Assembly: GCF_030687495.1 (NCBI RefSeq)
Contig: NZ_CP117435.1
Coordinates: 620,001 to 684,000 of the forward strand
Direction of reading: 5' to 3'
Length of the DNA: 64,000 nt
Source: Pseudomonas sp. FP453
GTDB taxonomy: Bacteria; Pseudomonadota; Gammaproteobacteria; Pseudomonadales; Pseudomonadaceae
The notes beneath the pieces were generated by a model. That model did not search any database and was not told the origin of the DNA. It saw only the letters and a list, made by a program, of their open reading frames with translations. This document shows positions 9,561 to 17,561 of the stretch, piece by piece. A program made the position numbers and the translations under genes. Each line of letters starts with the position of its first letter. The first letter of the stretch is position 1.

Positions 9561-11048
9561 ATGCCCCTGTGCCTGCCCTTGCGGCTTGCTTTAACCCTAT
9601 TCCTCAGTTCATTGGCCTGCACCGCCTGGGCCGATGAAGACGACACCCGGCAACTGCTGAACAAGATCGACCGCACCATGGCCGAGCGTGAGCGCGCCCA
9701 CCTGGTGGATACCGATCCGGCGAAGGACAACGCCTCGCTGATCACCATCGAGGGCCGCACCTATAACGTGCAGAACACCCTGGAAGACCTCGGCCCTGCG
9801 ATCTACGTCACGCTGAATTTGCAGCAGTGGTCCAAGGTGCGCCAGTTCGTCGAGCGCTACCGCCAGTTGCCCGGCCATGAGCCGGCGTTGGTGTCGATGG
9901 CTGAGGGCATGCTGGCCCGTCAGGACAAGCACTACCGCGAAGCGATTGCCAGCCTGCGCAGGGCGGTGGCGCAAAATCCTTCATTCGTCCGGGCGAAGCT
10001 GGAGCTGGCGCGAGCGCTGTTCGAAGACAATCAATCCCGCGAAGCCAAGGCGTTGTTTGAAGAAGTGGCGCAAAGCACGGTGCCCGAGCAGGTGGTGCCG
10101 GTGCTGGAGGGGTATCAAGGCGCATTGCGCGAGCGCGACAGTTGGCATGGTTCGGTGTCGATGGGCACTGGCTACAACAGCAATATCAACCAGGCCAACG
10201 GCATGACCACGCGTACTCAGGTGTGCAGTTTTTTTGAGTGCGTCGAGACCAACCGCAAGATGCCCGTGCCAATCAAATCCTCCAGCCTGGTGTATGACGC
10301 GGTGGCCGAGCGGCGTTTTCAGATCGAGGGCAACCACCACCTGCTGGTGCGCGGGTTGAGTTACGGCAATTACTACCATCGGCACAAGGAAGACGAGCCG
10401 CAGACCTATTACGACGACAACACCAGTGTGATCTACGTTGGCTACAACTACTTGAGTGCGCTGGATGATGTGTCGGTCTCACCGCTGTTCGAGAGTTACT
10501 GGGGTGATCGACATAACAAGTATCAGGCGACGGGGCTGCGTACCGAGTGGAAACACACACTGACCGAGCGCTTGCAACTTACCGCCCAGGCGCAACAGAA
10601 GCATTTTCGCTTCCAGGGTGAAGAGCGCGATTACTTCGAGAATTACGACGAGCGCATGGTGGGCGGTTCTGCTTCCTACCTGCTGGGTAGCCAGACCCTG
10701 GTGTACGGCGGCCTGACCTACACGCGCCGCACCCAGCCGCAGGAATCGGCCCGCAACAAGGAGTACATGGCCAGCCTGGGTCTGTATCGGATGTTTGATG
10801 TGGGGATCAATCTGAATGCCACCGCGCTGTACCGGCGTACGCGTTATGACGAGGCGGACGCTTTTCTCGGCGGCCTGCGCGAAGATCGCCAGCAGATCTA
10901 TATCGCCAACCTGGCCGTGCCGCGATTCAAGTTCGCCGGCCTGGTGCCCAGCCTTTACGTGAAGCGTACGGTCAACGCGAGCAGCATCGACTGGGCATAC
11001 ACCTACCGCCAGACCGAAGTGGCACTCAAAGTCGAAAAGAGTTTTTAG
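9561..11048 (+). CDS. Slam-family (DUF560) outer-membrane protein, type XI secretion
   Basis: Surface lipoprotein assembly modifier family. The ATG at 9561 starts a signal peptide (MPLCLPLRLALTLFLSSLA...AWA). The open frame runs 48 bases further upstream but would start inside the terminator hairpin. Residues ~60-195 are helical TPR-like repeats (IASLRRAVAQNPSFVRAKLE, ARALFEDNQSREAKALFEE). Residues ~205-495 form a beta-barrel that begins WHGSVSMGTGYNSNINQA and ends in a C-terminal Phe (VALKVEKSF), as expected for a BAM-inserted barrel. Length (495) is typical of Slams. Slams move TbpB-barrel proteins across the outer membrane; here the obvious client is the gene immediately upstream. It has no strong ribosome-binding site and follows a terminator, so it is probably expressed at a low level. 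Confidence 0.9.
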   Translation: MPLCLPLRLALTLFLSSLACTAWADEDDTRQLLNKIDRTMAERERAHLVDTDPAKDNASLITIEGRTYNVQNTLEDLGPAIYVTLNLQQWSKVRQFVERYRQLPGHEPALVSMAEGMLARQDKHYREAIASLRRAVAQNPSFVRAKLELARALFEDNQSREAKALFEEVAQSTVPEQVVPVLEGYQGALRERDSWHGSVSMGTGYNSNINQANGMTTRTQVCSFFECVETNRKMPVPIKSSSLVYDAVAERRFQIEGNHHLLVRGLSYGNYYHRHKEDEPQTYYDDNTSVIYVGYNYLSALDDVSVSPLFESYWGDRHNKYQATGLRTEWKHTLTERLQLTAQAQQKHFRFQGEERDYFENYDERMVGGSASYLLGSQTLVYGGLTYTRRTQPQESARNKEYMASLGLYRMFDVGINLNATALYRRTRYDEADAFLGGLREDRQQIYIANLAVPRFKFAGLVPSLYVKRTVNASSIDWAYTYRQTEVALKVEKSF

Positions 11049-11061
11049 GAGGTCAGAAACG

Positions 11062-11084
11062 AAAAAACCCGCTTTCGCGGGTTT
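11062..11084 (-). terminator. Terminator of tRNA-Leu copy 2
   Basis: On the minus strand an 8-bp AAACCCGC/GCGGGTTT stem is followed by a T-run, 10 bases after the tRNA 3' end. It also lies 13 bases past the Slam stop, where it could work in reverse only weakly. Confidence 0.85.
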
Positions 11085-11094
11085 GATCTGAATT

Positions 11095-11181
11095 TGGTGC
11101 CCAGGAGAAGACTCGAACTTCCACGACCTTGCGATCACCAGCACCTGAAGCTGGCGTGTCTACCAATTTCACCACCTGGGC
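11095..11181 (-). tRNA. tRNA-Leu (anticodon CAG), copy 2
   Basis: An 87-base type II tRNA with CCA encoded. The acceptor stem is GCCCAGG/CCTGGGC with discriminator A, and the T-arm contains GTTCGAGTC. The anticodon stem CCAGC/GCTGG encloses loop TTCAGGT, which places CAG at positions 34-36. The long variable arm fits leucine. It appears identical to the copy at 11335-11421. Confidence 0.97.
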
Positions 11182-11216
11182 ATTATCAAACAACGTTGCC
11201 GCTGCTGATGGGTCGA

Positions 11217-11245
11217 ACTATACGGCGGGCTTTTAGATCTGTAAA
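11217..11245 (-). promoter_or_regulatory. Sigma70 promoter of tRNA-Leu copy 2
   Basis: On the minus strand TTTACA and TATAGT are separated by exactly 17 bases, ending 35 bases before the tRNA 5' end. Confidence 0.85.
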
Positions 11246-11301
11246 CCCCTGATTCAAAAAAATAAATCGGGATTTGCTTTAGAAATCAAAGACCTGAAAC
11301 G

Positions 11302-11324
11302 AAAAAACCCGCTTTCGCGGGTTT
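11302..11324 (-). terminator. Terminator of tRNA-Leu copy 1
   Basis: Identical hairpin and T-run to the one at 11062-11084, in the duplicated unit. Confidence 0.85.
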
Positions 11325-11334
11325 GATCTGAATT

Positions 11335-11421
11335 TGGTGCCCAGGAGAAGACTCGAACTTCCACGACCTTGCGATCACCAGCACCTGAAGCTGGCGTGTC
11401 TACCAATTTCACCACCTGGGC
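11335..11421 (-). tRNA. tRNA-Leu (anticodon CAG), copy 1
   Basis: Same sequence as the copy at 11095-11181: acceptor GCCCAGG, anticodon loop TTCAGGT, encoded CCA. It is transcribed first on the minus strand but has its own terminator, so the two tRNAs are separate units. Confidence 0.97.
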
Positions 11422-11455
11422 AACATCAACAACGTTGCCGTCGTCGATGGCGCGC

Positions 11456-11484
11456 ACTATACGGAGGGGCTTTTGAGCTGTAAA
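11456..11484 (-). promoter_or_regulatory. Sigma70 promoter of tRNA-Leu copy 1
   Basis: On the minus strand TTTACA and TATAGT with a 17-base spacer, ending 34 bases before the tRNA 5' end; the same design as copy 2. Confidence 0.85.
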
Positions 11485-11645
11485 CCCCTGCCATGAAAAA
11501 AACCTGGAATATTTCGCCAATGGTCGTGCAAGGTGCCTGGAAAGGGCGCCAAAGGGCTTTTAAACGCTTGTTGATGCCTGAAATTTCCCGTTTCAATACG
11601 CGTATGCCAAACTAACCCGTATATAGACAAGGTGAAAACTCTCTA

Positions 11646-14282
11646 ATGGCCGATTGGCAGTCCCTCGATCCCGAGGCCGCTCGTGAAGCGGAAAAATATG
11701 AAAACCCTATTCCTAGCCGTGAACTGATCCTGGCGCACCTCGCCGATCGTGGTTCGCCTGCTAGCCGCGAGCAGTTGGTCGAAGAATTCGGTCTGACCAC
11801 CGAAGACCAGCTCGAAGCCCTGCGCCGCCGCCTGCGTGCCATGGAGCGCGACGCACAACTGATCTACACCCGCCGTGGCACCTATGCGCCTGTGGACAAG
11901 CTCGACCTGATCCTGGGCCGCATCGCCGGCCACCGTGACGGCTTTGGCTTCCTGATCCCGGACGACGGCAGCGACGACCTGTTCATGAGCCCGGCGCAAA
12001 TGCGCCTGGTGTTCGATGGCGACCGTGCCCTGGCGCGCGTGTCCGGCCTCGACCGTCGTGGTCGCCGTGAAGGTGTGATCGTCGAAGTGGTGTCCCGTGC
12101 CCACGAGTCCATCGTCGGCCGCTACTTCGAAGAAGGCGGCATCGGCTTTGTCGTGCCGGATAACCCGAAGGTCCAGCAGGAAGTGCTGATCACCCCGGGC
12201 CGCAATGGCGCTGCCAAGGTCGGCCAGTTTGTCGAGGTGAAGATCACCCACTGGCCAACCGCACGGTTCCAGCCACAGGGCGATATCGTCGAAGTGGTCG
12301 GCAACTACATGGCGCCGGGCATGGAAATCGACGTTGCGCTGCGCACTTACGATATTCCTCACGTCTGGCCTGAGGCTGTTCTCAAAGAAGCCGCCAAGCT
12401 CAAGCCGGAAGTGGAAGAGAAAGACAAAGAAAAACGCATCGACCTGCGCCATCTGCCGTTCGTCACCATTGACGGCGAAGATGCCCGCGACTTCGACGAT
12501 GCGGTCTACTGCGAAGCCAAACCGGGCAAGCTGCGCCTGTTCTCCGGCGGCTGGAAGCTGTTCGTCGCGATTGCCGACGTGTCCAGCTACGTGAAGATCG
12601 GTTCGGCCCTGGACAACGAAGCCCAGGTGCGCGGCAACTCGGTGTACTTCCCTGAGCGTGTGATCCCGATGCTGCCTGAGCAGCTGTCCAACGGCCTGTG
12701 CTCCCTGAACCCGAAAGTCGACCGTTTGGCCATGGTGTGCGAGATGACCATCTCGAAAACCGGCGAAATGACCGACTACCAGTTCTATGAAGCGGTGATC
12801 CACTCCCAGGCGCGCCTGACCTACAACAAGGTCAGCACCATCCTGGAAACGCCGAAGACCAGCGAAGCCAAGGCCCTGCGTACCGAATACGCTGGCGTGG
12901 TGCCGCACCTCAAGCAGCTTTACTCGCTGTACAAGGTGTTGCTGGGCGCCCGTCATACTCGTGGCGCGATCGATTTTGAAACCCAGGAAACCCGGATTGT
13001 CTTCGGTTCCGAGCGCAAGATCGCCGCAATCACCCCGACCACGCGTAACGATGCACACAAGCTGATCGAGGAATGCATGCTGGCGGCCAACGTGGCCACT
13101 GCCGAGTTCCTGAAGAAGCACGAGATTCCTGCGTTGTACCGGGTGCACGATGGTCCGCCGCCGGAGCGCCTGGAAAAACTGCGCGCGTTCCTCGGCGAGC
13201 TCGGCCTGTCCCTGCACAAAGGCAAGGACGGCCCGTCGCCGAAGGACTACCAGGCCTTGCTGGCCAGCATCAAGGATCGCCCGGATTACCACGTGATCCA
13301 GACCGTGATGCTGCGCTCCCTGAGCCAGGCGGTGTACAGCGCCGATAACCAGGGCCACTTCGGCTTGAATTACGAGGCGTACACCCACTTCACGTCGCCG
13401 ATCCGTCGCTACCCGGATTTGCTCACGCACCGCGCGATCCGCAGCGTGATCCATTCCAAGCAGAACACCCCGCACGTCAAGCGCGCCGGTGCCATGACCA
13501 TTCCGAAGGCGCGGATCTATCCGTACGACGAAGCGGCCCTGGAACAACTGGGCGAGCAGTGCTCCATGAGCGAGCGCCGTGCCGACGAAGCCACCCGCGA
13601 CGTAGTGAACTGGCTCAAGTGCGAGTTCATGAAGGATCGCGTGGGCGAGACGTTCCCGGGTGTGATCACGGCCGTGACCGGTTTTGGTCTGTTCGTCGAG
13701 CTGACCGACATCTACGTCGAAGGCCTGGTGCACGTCACGGCCTTGCCGGGCGATTACTACCACTTCGACCCTGTGCATCACCGCCTGGCGGGCGAGCGTA
13801 CCGGTCGCAGCTTCCGTCTGGGCGACACCGTGGAAGTGCAGGTCATGCGCGTCGACCTCGACGAGCGCAAGATCGACTTCGGCATGTCTGATAAACCAGC
13901 CGAGTCGCCGGGTAGCCGCAAAAAAAATCGTGGCAGCACGCCGACCGCACCTGCCAGCAAAGGCAAGGGCGCACCTGCGAAAGCAGCTGAGCCTGAGCCA
14001 GTCGCCAAGGCTGGTCGTCGTTCGTCTACCAAGGAAAAGGCTCCCGAAGCCTACCGCCCCAGCGACGCCGCGGCGAAAAACGCCGAGCTGCGCAAGAGCC
14101 GCGAGTTGAAGCAGCAGTTGCTCAACGAAGCCAAAAGCGGTGGTAAAGCGGCGTCTGGGGGAAAGTCCCACGGGGCGGAAAAGCCGTCGAGCAAACCGAG
14201 TAAACACCGTAAAGGCCCGCCTAAAGCGGGTTCGGCCCCTGCCAAAAGCGGCGGGTCGCGCAAACCTAAGGCCAAGTCATGA
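11646..14282 (+). CDS. rnr: Ribonuclease R
   Basis: A processive 3'-5' exoribonuclease of the RNB family that degrades structured RNA and helps in rRNA and tmRNA quality control. 878 residues. The N-terminal winged helix (~25-85) precedes two cold-shock-type OB domains and the RNB catalytic domain, with the metal-binding run DGEDARDFDDAVY near residue 275. An S1 domain follows (TFPGVITAVTGFGLFVELTD, ~665-740). The last ~130 residues are a Lys/Ser/Ala/Pro-rich basic tail, as usual for RNase R and absent from RNase II. The ATG at 11646 matches the usual MADWQSLDP start. Its stop overlaps the rlmB start (ATGA), giving a conserved rnr-rlmB operon. Confidence 0.97.
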   Translation: MADWQSLDPEAAREAEKYENPIPSRELILAHLADRGSPASREQLVEEFGLTTEDQLEALRRRLRAMERDAQLIYTRRGTYAPVDKLDLILGRIAGHRDGFGFLIPDDGSDDLFMSPAQMRLVFDGDRALARVSGLDRRGRREGVIVEVVSRAHESIVGRYFEEGGIGFVVPDNPKVQQEVLITPGRNGAAKVGQFVEVKITHWPTARFQPQGDIVEVVGNYMAPGMEIDVALRTYDIPHVWPEAVLKEAAKLKPEVEEKDKEKRIDLRHLPFVTIDGEDARDFDDAVYCEAKPGKLRLFSGGWKLFVAIADVSSYVKIGSALDNEAQVRGNSVYFPERVIPMLPEQLSNGLCSLNPKVDRLAMVCEMTISKTGEMTDYQFYEAVIHSQARLTYNKVSTILETPKTSEAKALRTEYAGVVPHLKQLYSLYKVLLGARHTRGAIDFETQETRIVFGSERKIAAITPTTRNDAHKLIEECMLAANVATAEFLKKHEIPALYRVHDGPPPERLEKLRAFLGELGLSLHKGKDGPSPKDYQALLASIKDRPDYHVIQTVMLRSLSQAVYSADNQGHFGLNYEAYTHFTSPIRRYPDLLTHRAIRSVIHSKQNTPHVKRAGAMTIPKARIYPYDEAALEQLGEQCSMSERRADEATRDVVNWLKCEFMKDRVGETFPGVITAVTGFGLFVELTDIYVEGLVHVTALPGDYYHFDPVHHRLAGERTGRSFRLGDTVEVQVMRVDLDERKIDFGMSDKPAESPGSRKKNRGSTPTAPASKGKGAPAKAAEPEPVAKAGRRSSTKEKAPEAYRPSDAAAKNAELRKSRELKQQLLNEAKSGGKAASGGKSHGAEKPSSKPSKHRKGPPKAGSAPAKSGGSRKPKAKS

Positions 14283-15034
14283 GTCTGGAAAAAATCTACG
14301 GCGTCCACGCCGTAGAAGCACTGCTGCGTCACCACCCGAAACGCGTCAAGCAGGTTTGGCTGGCGGAAGGTCGCAGCGAGCCGCGTGTACAAGCGCTGGT
14401 TGAGCTGGCCACGCAAAACAAGGTCGCCATCGGCCAGGCCGAACGCCGTGAAATGGACGTCTGGGTCGAAGGCGTTCACCAAGGCGTGGTCGCGGACGTA
14501 AGCCCGAGCCAGGTCTGGGGCGAAGCGATGCTCGACGAGCTGCTTGATCGCACCGAGGGCGCACCGTTGCTGCTGGTTCTGGACGGCGTGACCGACCCGC
14601 ACAACCTCGGCGCCTGCCTGCGTTCGGCAGATGCTGCCGGCGCGCTGGCAGTGATCGTGCCCAAGGACAAGTCGGCCACCTTGACGCCAGTCGTGCGCAA
14701 GGTTGCCTGCGGCGCGGCGGAAGTGATTCCGCTGGTGGCCGTGACCAACCTGGCGCGCACCCTGGAGAAACTCCAGCAGCGTGGCCTGTGGGTCGTGGGC
14801 ACGGCGGGGGAGGCGGAGGTCAGCATTTACGACCAGGACCTCACTGGCCCGACCATTTTGATCATGGGCGCGGAAGGCAAGGGCATGCGTCGCCTGACCC
14901 GTGAGCATTGCGACTACCTGGTGCACCTGCCGATGGCCGGTAGCGTCAGCAGCTTGAACGTGTCGGTTGCCACCGGCGTGTGCCTGTTCGAAGCGCAGCG
15001 CCAGCGTGGCGCCAAGGCCAAGAGCAAGAAATAA
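14279..15034 (+). CDS. rlmB: 23S rRNA (guanosine-2'-O-)-methyltransferase RlmB
   Basis: SpoU/TrmH-class (SPOUT) enzyme that 2'-O-methylates G2251 of 23S rRNA using S-adenosylmethionine. 251 residues: an N-terminal substrate-binding domain starts MSLEKIYGVHAVEALLRHHP. The C-terminal knotted domain shows motif 1 (PHNLGACLRSADAAGA), motif 2 (ILIMGAEGKGMRRLTRE) and motif 3 (PMAGSVSSLNVSVATGVCLF). It is translationally coupled to rnr by a 4-base overlap. After the stop, a REP doublet and the rpsF promoter begin. Confidence 0.96.
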   Translation: MSLEKIYGVHAVEALLRHHPKRVKQVWLAEGRSEPRVQALVELATQNKVAIGQAERREMDVWVEGVHQGVVADVSPSQVWGEAMLDELLDRTEGAPLLLVLDGVTDPHNLGACLRSADAAGALAVIVPKDKSATLTPVVRKVACGAAEVIPLVAVTNLARTLEKLQQRGLWVVGTAGEAEVSIYDQDLTGPTILIMGAEGKGMRRLTREHCDYLVHLPMAGSVSSLNVSVATGVCLFEAQRQRGAKAKSKK

Positions 15035-15073
15035 GGCTCAAGCGTCACGCAAGATCCTGTGGGCGCAGGGCTT

Positions 15074-15180
15074 GTGTGGGAGCTGGCTTGCCTGCGATCG
15101 CATCCCCTCGGTATGACTGATGCACCGAGGTGTCTGCATCGCAGGCAAGCCAGCTCCCACAGAAGTCCAGCTCCCACAGT
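15074..15180. repeat. Complex REP doublet with internal hairpin and partial extra copy
   Basis: Two inverted REP arms (15074-15100 and ~15137-15162) enclose a spacer that itself pairs (CCTCGGT / ACCGAGG). A short extra CAGCTCCCACAG fragment follows. The same architecture recurs in mirror image at 46611-46731. Confidence 0.85.
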
Positions 15181-15225
15181 TGTTTCTGGGTGTTGGGAAG
15201 ATTGTTCAAATAATCACCAATCACC

Positions 15226-15254
15226 TTGCACGCTTCCTCCCCCTTCTCTACAAT
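15226..15254 (+). promoter_or_regulatory. Sigma70 promoter of the rpsF operon
   Basis: TTGCAC and TACAAT with a 17-base spacer, about 120 bases before rpsF. The remaining leader (~15262-15373) contains a small bulged stem (CTG-CCG ... CGG-CAG near 15330-15350) that could belong to the S6:S18 autoregulatory leader family; that link is tentative. Confidence 0.7.
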
Positions 15255-15373
15255 TGCGCCCCTTGCCTTCCTGGCGGGCACCGATGTGTCCCCCTTCGGC
15301 AAGATCCATAAGTGTCATTCACTCCTTGTCTGACCGTTTTTGAGCGGCAGGCTACAACCCGTAAGGAGCATTC

Positions 15374-15796
15374 ATGCGTCATTACGAAATCATCTTTTTG
15401 GTCCACCCGGATCAAAGCGAGCAAGTCGGCGGCATGGTTGAGCGTTACACCAAGCTGATCGAAGAAGACGGCGGCAAAATCCACCGTCTGGAAGATTGGG
15501 GCCGTCGTCAACTGGCCTACGCAATCAACAATGTTCACAAGGCTCACTACGTGATGCTGAACGTTGAGTGCACTGGCAAGGCCCTGGCCGAGCTGGAAGA
15601 CAACTTCCGCTACAACGATGCAGTGATCCGTAACCTGGTCATCCGTCGCGAAGAAGCCGTTACCGGCCAATCCGAGATGCTCAAGGCTGAAGAAAACCGC
15701 AGTGAGCGCCGTGAGCGTCGCGACCGTCCTGAGCACGAAGGCGCTGAAAGCGCTGATAGTGATGACAGCGACAACAGCGACAACGCTGACGAGTAA
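15374..15796 (+). CDS. rpsF: 30S ribosomal protein S6
   Basis: Ribosomal protein S6, which pairs with S18 on the 30S platform. 140 residues starting [18 protein letters not shown], with the family's four-strand fold and conserved [17 protein letters not shown]. The ATG follows AAGGAG. The C-terminal ~40 residues are charged then highly acidic ([16 protein letters not shown]); in related bacteria the S6 tail is modified by RimK-type glutamate ligation. First gene of rpsF-rpsR-DUF2232-rplI. Confidence 0.98.
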   Translation: MRHYEIIFLVHPDQSEQVGGMVERYTKLIEEDGGKIHRLEDWGRRQLAYAINNVHKAHYVMLNVECTGKALAELEDNFRYNDAVIRNLVIRREEAVTGQSEMLKAEENRSERRERRDRPEHEGAESADSDDSDNSDNADE

Positions 15797-15825
15797 TCCA
15801 CGGACCTTATTAAGGAGCCTATCAA

Positions 15826-16056
15826 ATGGCACGTTTCTTCCGTCGTCGTAAATTCTGCCGCTTCACCGCTGAAGAAGTGAAGGAGATCGATTACAAAGAT
15901 CTCAACACTCTGAAAGCCTACGTATCCGAGACCGGCAAAATCGTTCCAAGCCGTATCACCGGTACCAAAGCTCGTTATCAGCGTCAGCTGGCCACCGCTA
16001 TCAAGCGCGCCCGCTTCCTGGCCCTGCTGGCCTACACCGACAGCCACGGCCGCTGA
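15826..16056 (+). CDS. rpsR: 30S ribosomal protein S18
   Basis: 76-residue S18, the partner of S6 in the small subunit platform. Starts [17 protein letters not shown] and contains the conserved [20 protein letters not shown] and [17 protein letters not shown]. It lies 29 bases after rpsF, preceded by AAGGAG. Confidence 0.98.
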   Translation: MARFFRRRKFCRFTAEEVKEIDYKDLNTLKAYVSETGKIVPSRITGTKARYQRQLATAIKRARFLALLAYTDSHGR

Positions 16057-16092
16057 GACCGGGCAGTCGATAAGTAGTAAGGGATTGAATGC

Positions 16093-16986
16093 ATGCGCGC
16101 CTTAGCTGAGTTCATCATGCGCGGTCGTGTGCAGGCCACTCTGGTAGTGGCTGGATGTGCGGCATTGCCGTTGCTTTATTGGTTGGGTGCTGCCGCGGGT
16201 TGCCTTGTGCTGCTGCGGCGCGGTTTGAAGGATGCCATTGGCGTCCTTGCCCTGGGATTGTTGCCGGCCTTGATCTGGTGGCTGCAATTGGGTGATCCAC
16301 GGGTACTTCTGGTACTGCTGGGGTCATCGAGCCTTGCGTTGGTTTTACGCGCAAGTGAGTCCTGGGTCCGCACGCTGCTGGTCAGCGTGGCATTGGGGTT
16401 GGTGTACTCAGTGATGCTTGGCGCGGCTTTCCGCCCGCAAATCGAAGGGTTGTCGCAAGAGATCGTCAAGATCCTGCCGATGGCCCTCGGGGATCTCTAC
16501 CAGCAATTGTCGGTAGATGAGCGAGCGCGGTTTGCGTCACTGATTGCCCCGGTCCTGACCGGCCTGATTGCGGCATTGTTGCAGGTCGTCAGCGTGCTGA
16601 GCCTGATTGTTGGGCGTTATTGGCAGGCGTTGTTGTACAACCCGGGTGGTTTTGGTCGCGAATTTCGCAGTATCAGAATCCCTGCGGGGCCGGCGATGTT
16701 GCTGCTGGCGTGCATGGTTGTCGGGCCGAACTTCGGTCCACAGATGGCCTTGCTGGCGCCGATTTGCAGCGTACCGCTGGTGTTTGCCGGGCTGGCCTTG
16801 ATTCATGGGCTGGTTGCGCGAAAGCGCCTGGCCAAGTTTTGGCTGGTGGGGTTGTACGTCACGCTGTTGCTGTTCATGCAGCTGATCTATCCGTTACTCG
16901 TGGTCTTGGCCATTATCGACGGCCTGATTGATTTTCGCGATCGTCTGGCGTCGAAAGACGCCGATAACGCGAACGGTGAAGGTTAA
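16093..16986 (+). CDS. DUF2232 (YybS-like) integral membrane protein
   Basis: A 297-residue, strongly hydrophobic protein with roughly eight membrane-spanning segments and a short charged C-terminus (FRDRLASKDADNANGEG). It occupies the position between rpsR and rplI held in pseudomonads by a DUF2232 membrane protein. No catalytic or binding motif is visible. Being cotranscribed with ribosomal genes suggests a housekeeping role in the envelope, but the function is unknown. Confidence 0.85.
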   Translation: MRALAEFIMRGRVQATLVVAGCAALPLLYWLGAAAGCLVLLRRGLKDAIGVLALGLLPALIWWLQLGDPRVLLVLLGSSSLALVLRASESWVRTLLVSVALGLVYSVMLGAAFRPQIEGLSQEIVKILPMALGDLYQQLSVDERARFASLIAPVLTGLIAALLQVVSVLSLIVGRYWQALLYNPGGFGREFRSIRIPAGPAMLLLACMVVGPNFGPQMALLAPICSVPLVFAGLALIHGLVARKRLAKFWLVGLYVTLLLFMQLIYPLLVVLAIIDGLIDFRDRLASKDADNANGEG

Positions 16987-17004
16987 AAGTTAGAGGATTT
17001 TCAC

Positions 17005-17451
17005 ATGCAACTGATCCTTCTGGAAAAAGTCGCCAACCTGGGCAACCTGGGCGACAAAGTGAACGTTAAGGCCGGCTACGGTCGTAACTACCTGCTGCCA
17101 TACGGCAAAGCCACCGCTGCAACCGCTGCCAACCTGGCTGCGTTTGAAGAGCGTCGTGCTGAGCTGGAAAAAGCAGCAGCAGACAAAAAAGCTTCGGCCG
17201 AAACTCGCGCTGCCCAACTGGCTGAGCTGGAAGTGACTATCACTGCCACCGCCGGTGACGAAGGCAAGCTGTTCGGTTCGATCGGCACCCACGACATCGC
17301 TGATGCACTGACCGCCTCCGGCGTTGAAGTGCAGAAGAGCGAAGTTCGTCTGCCGAACGGCACCATCCGCAACGTAGGCGAATTCGACGTAGCCGTGCAC
17401 CTGCACGCCGAAGTTGAAGCCACCGTACGCGTTGTCGTGGTAGCAGCTTAA
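17005..17451 (+). CDS. rplI: 50S ribosomal protein L9
   Basis: 148-residue L9, binding 23S rRNA at the base of the L1 stalk. The N-terminal domain shows the signature [20 protein letters not shown] and [13 protein letters not shown]; a long Ala/Glu/Lys helix (~45-75) connects to the C-terminal domain ([18 protein letters not shown]). GAGG precedes the ATG. It ends the ribosomal part of the cluster; a terminator hairpin follows. Confidence 0.98.
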   Translation: MQLILLEKVANLGNLGDKVNVKAGYGRNYLLPYGKATAATAANLAAFEERRAELEKAAADKKASAETRAAQLAELEVTITATAGDEGKLFGSIGTHDIADALTASGVEVQKSEVRLPNGTIRNVGEFDVAVHLHAEVEATVRVVVVAA

Positions 17452-17498
17452 GCAGCACCTAACTGACTGGCACCTCGCGTGCCAGGCAGTTAACATCG

Positions 17499-17530
17499 GG
17501 CACGATCCTGTTTACAGGTCGTGCCTTTTG
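17499..17530 (+). terminator. Intrinsic terminator after rplI
   Basis: GGCACGA-T-CCTG / CAGG-T-CGTGCC around a TTTA loop, followed by TTTTGTTTTT. A smaller hairpin (CTGGCAC/GTGCCAG) lies just upstream at ~17467-17485. Together they would separate rplI from dnaB, at least partly. Confidence 0.88.
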
Positions 17531-17561
17531 TTTTTCTACACACCCCAAATTCCAAGTGGCC

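Larger units (their letters stand above)
11056..11490 (-). repeat. Tandem duplication of a tRNA-Leu transcription unit (period 240 bp)
   Basis: Bases 11056-11182 and 11296-11422 appear identical; the promoter segments just upstream (to about 11251 and 11490) are similar but diverged. Each unit holds a promoter, a tRNA-Leu and a terminator. Confidence 0.9.

Noticed and set aside
11095..11421. Phage or island integration site at tRNA-Leu
   Set aside because: The second tRNA is a complete duplicated unit with promoter and terminator, not a 3' fragment, and no integrase is nearby.
11643..14207. An 854-codon open frame on the minus strand opposite rnr
   Set aside because: Mirror frame of a GC-rich gene; low-complexity His/Val/Arg/Gly composition, no motifs, and rnr itself is unmistakable. 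The same applies to long minus frames opposite the MCP, ygiQ, DUF2126 and alpha-E genes.
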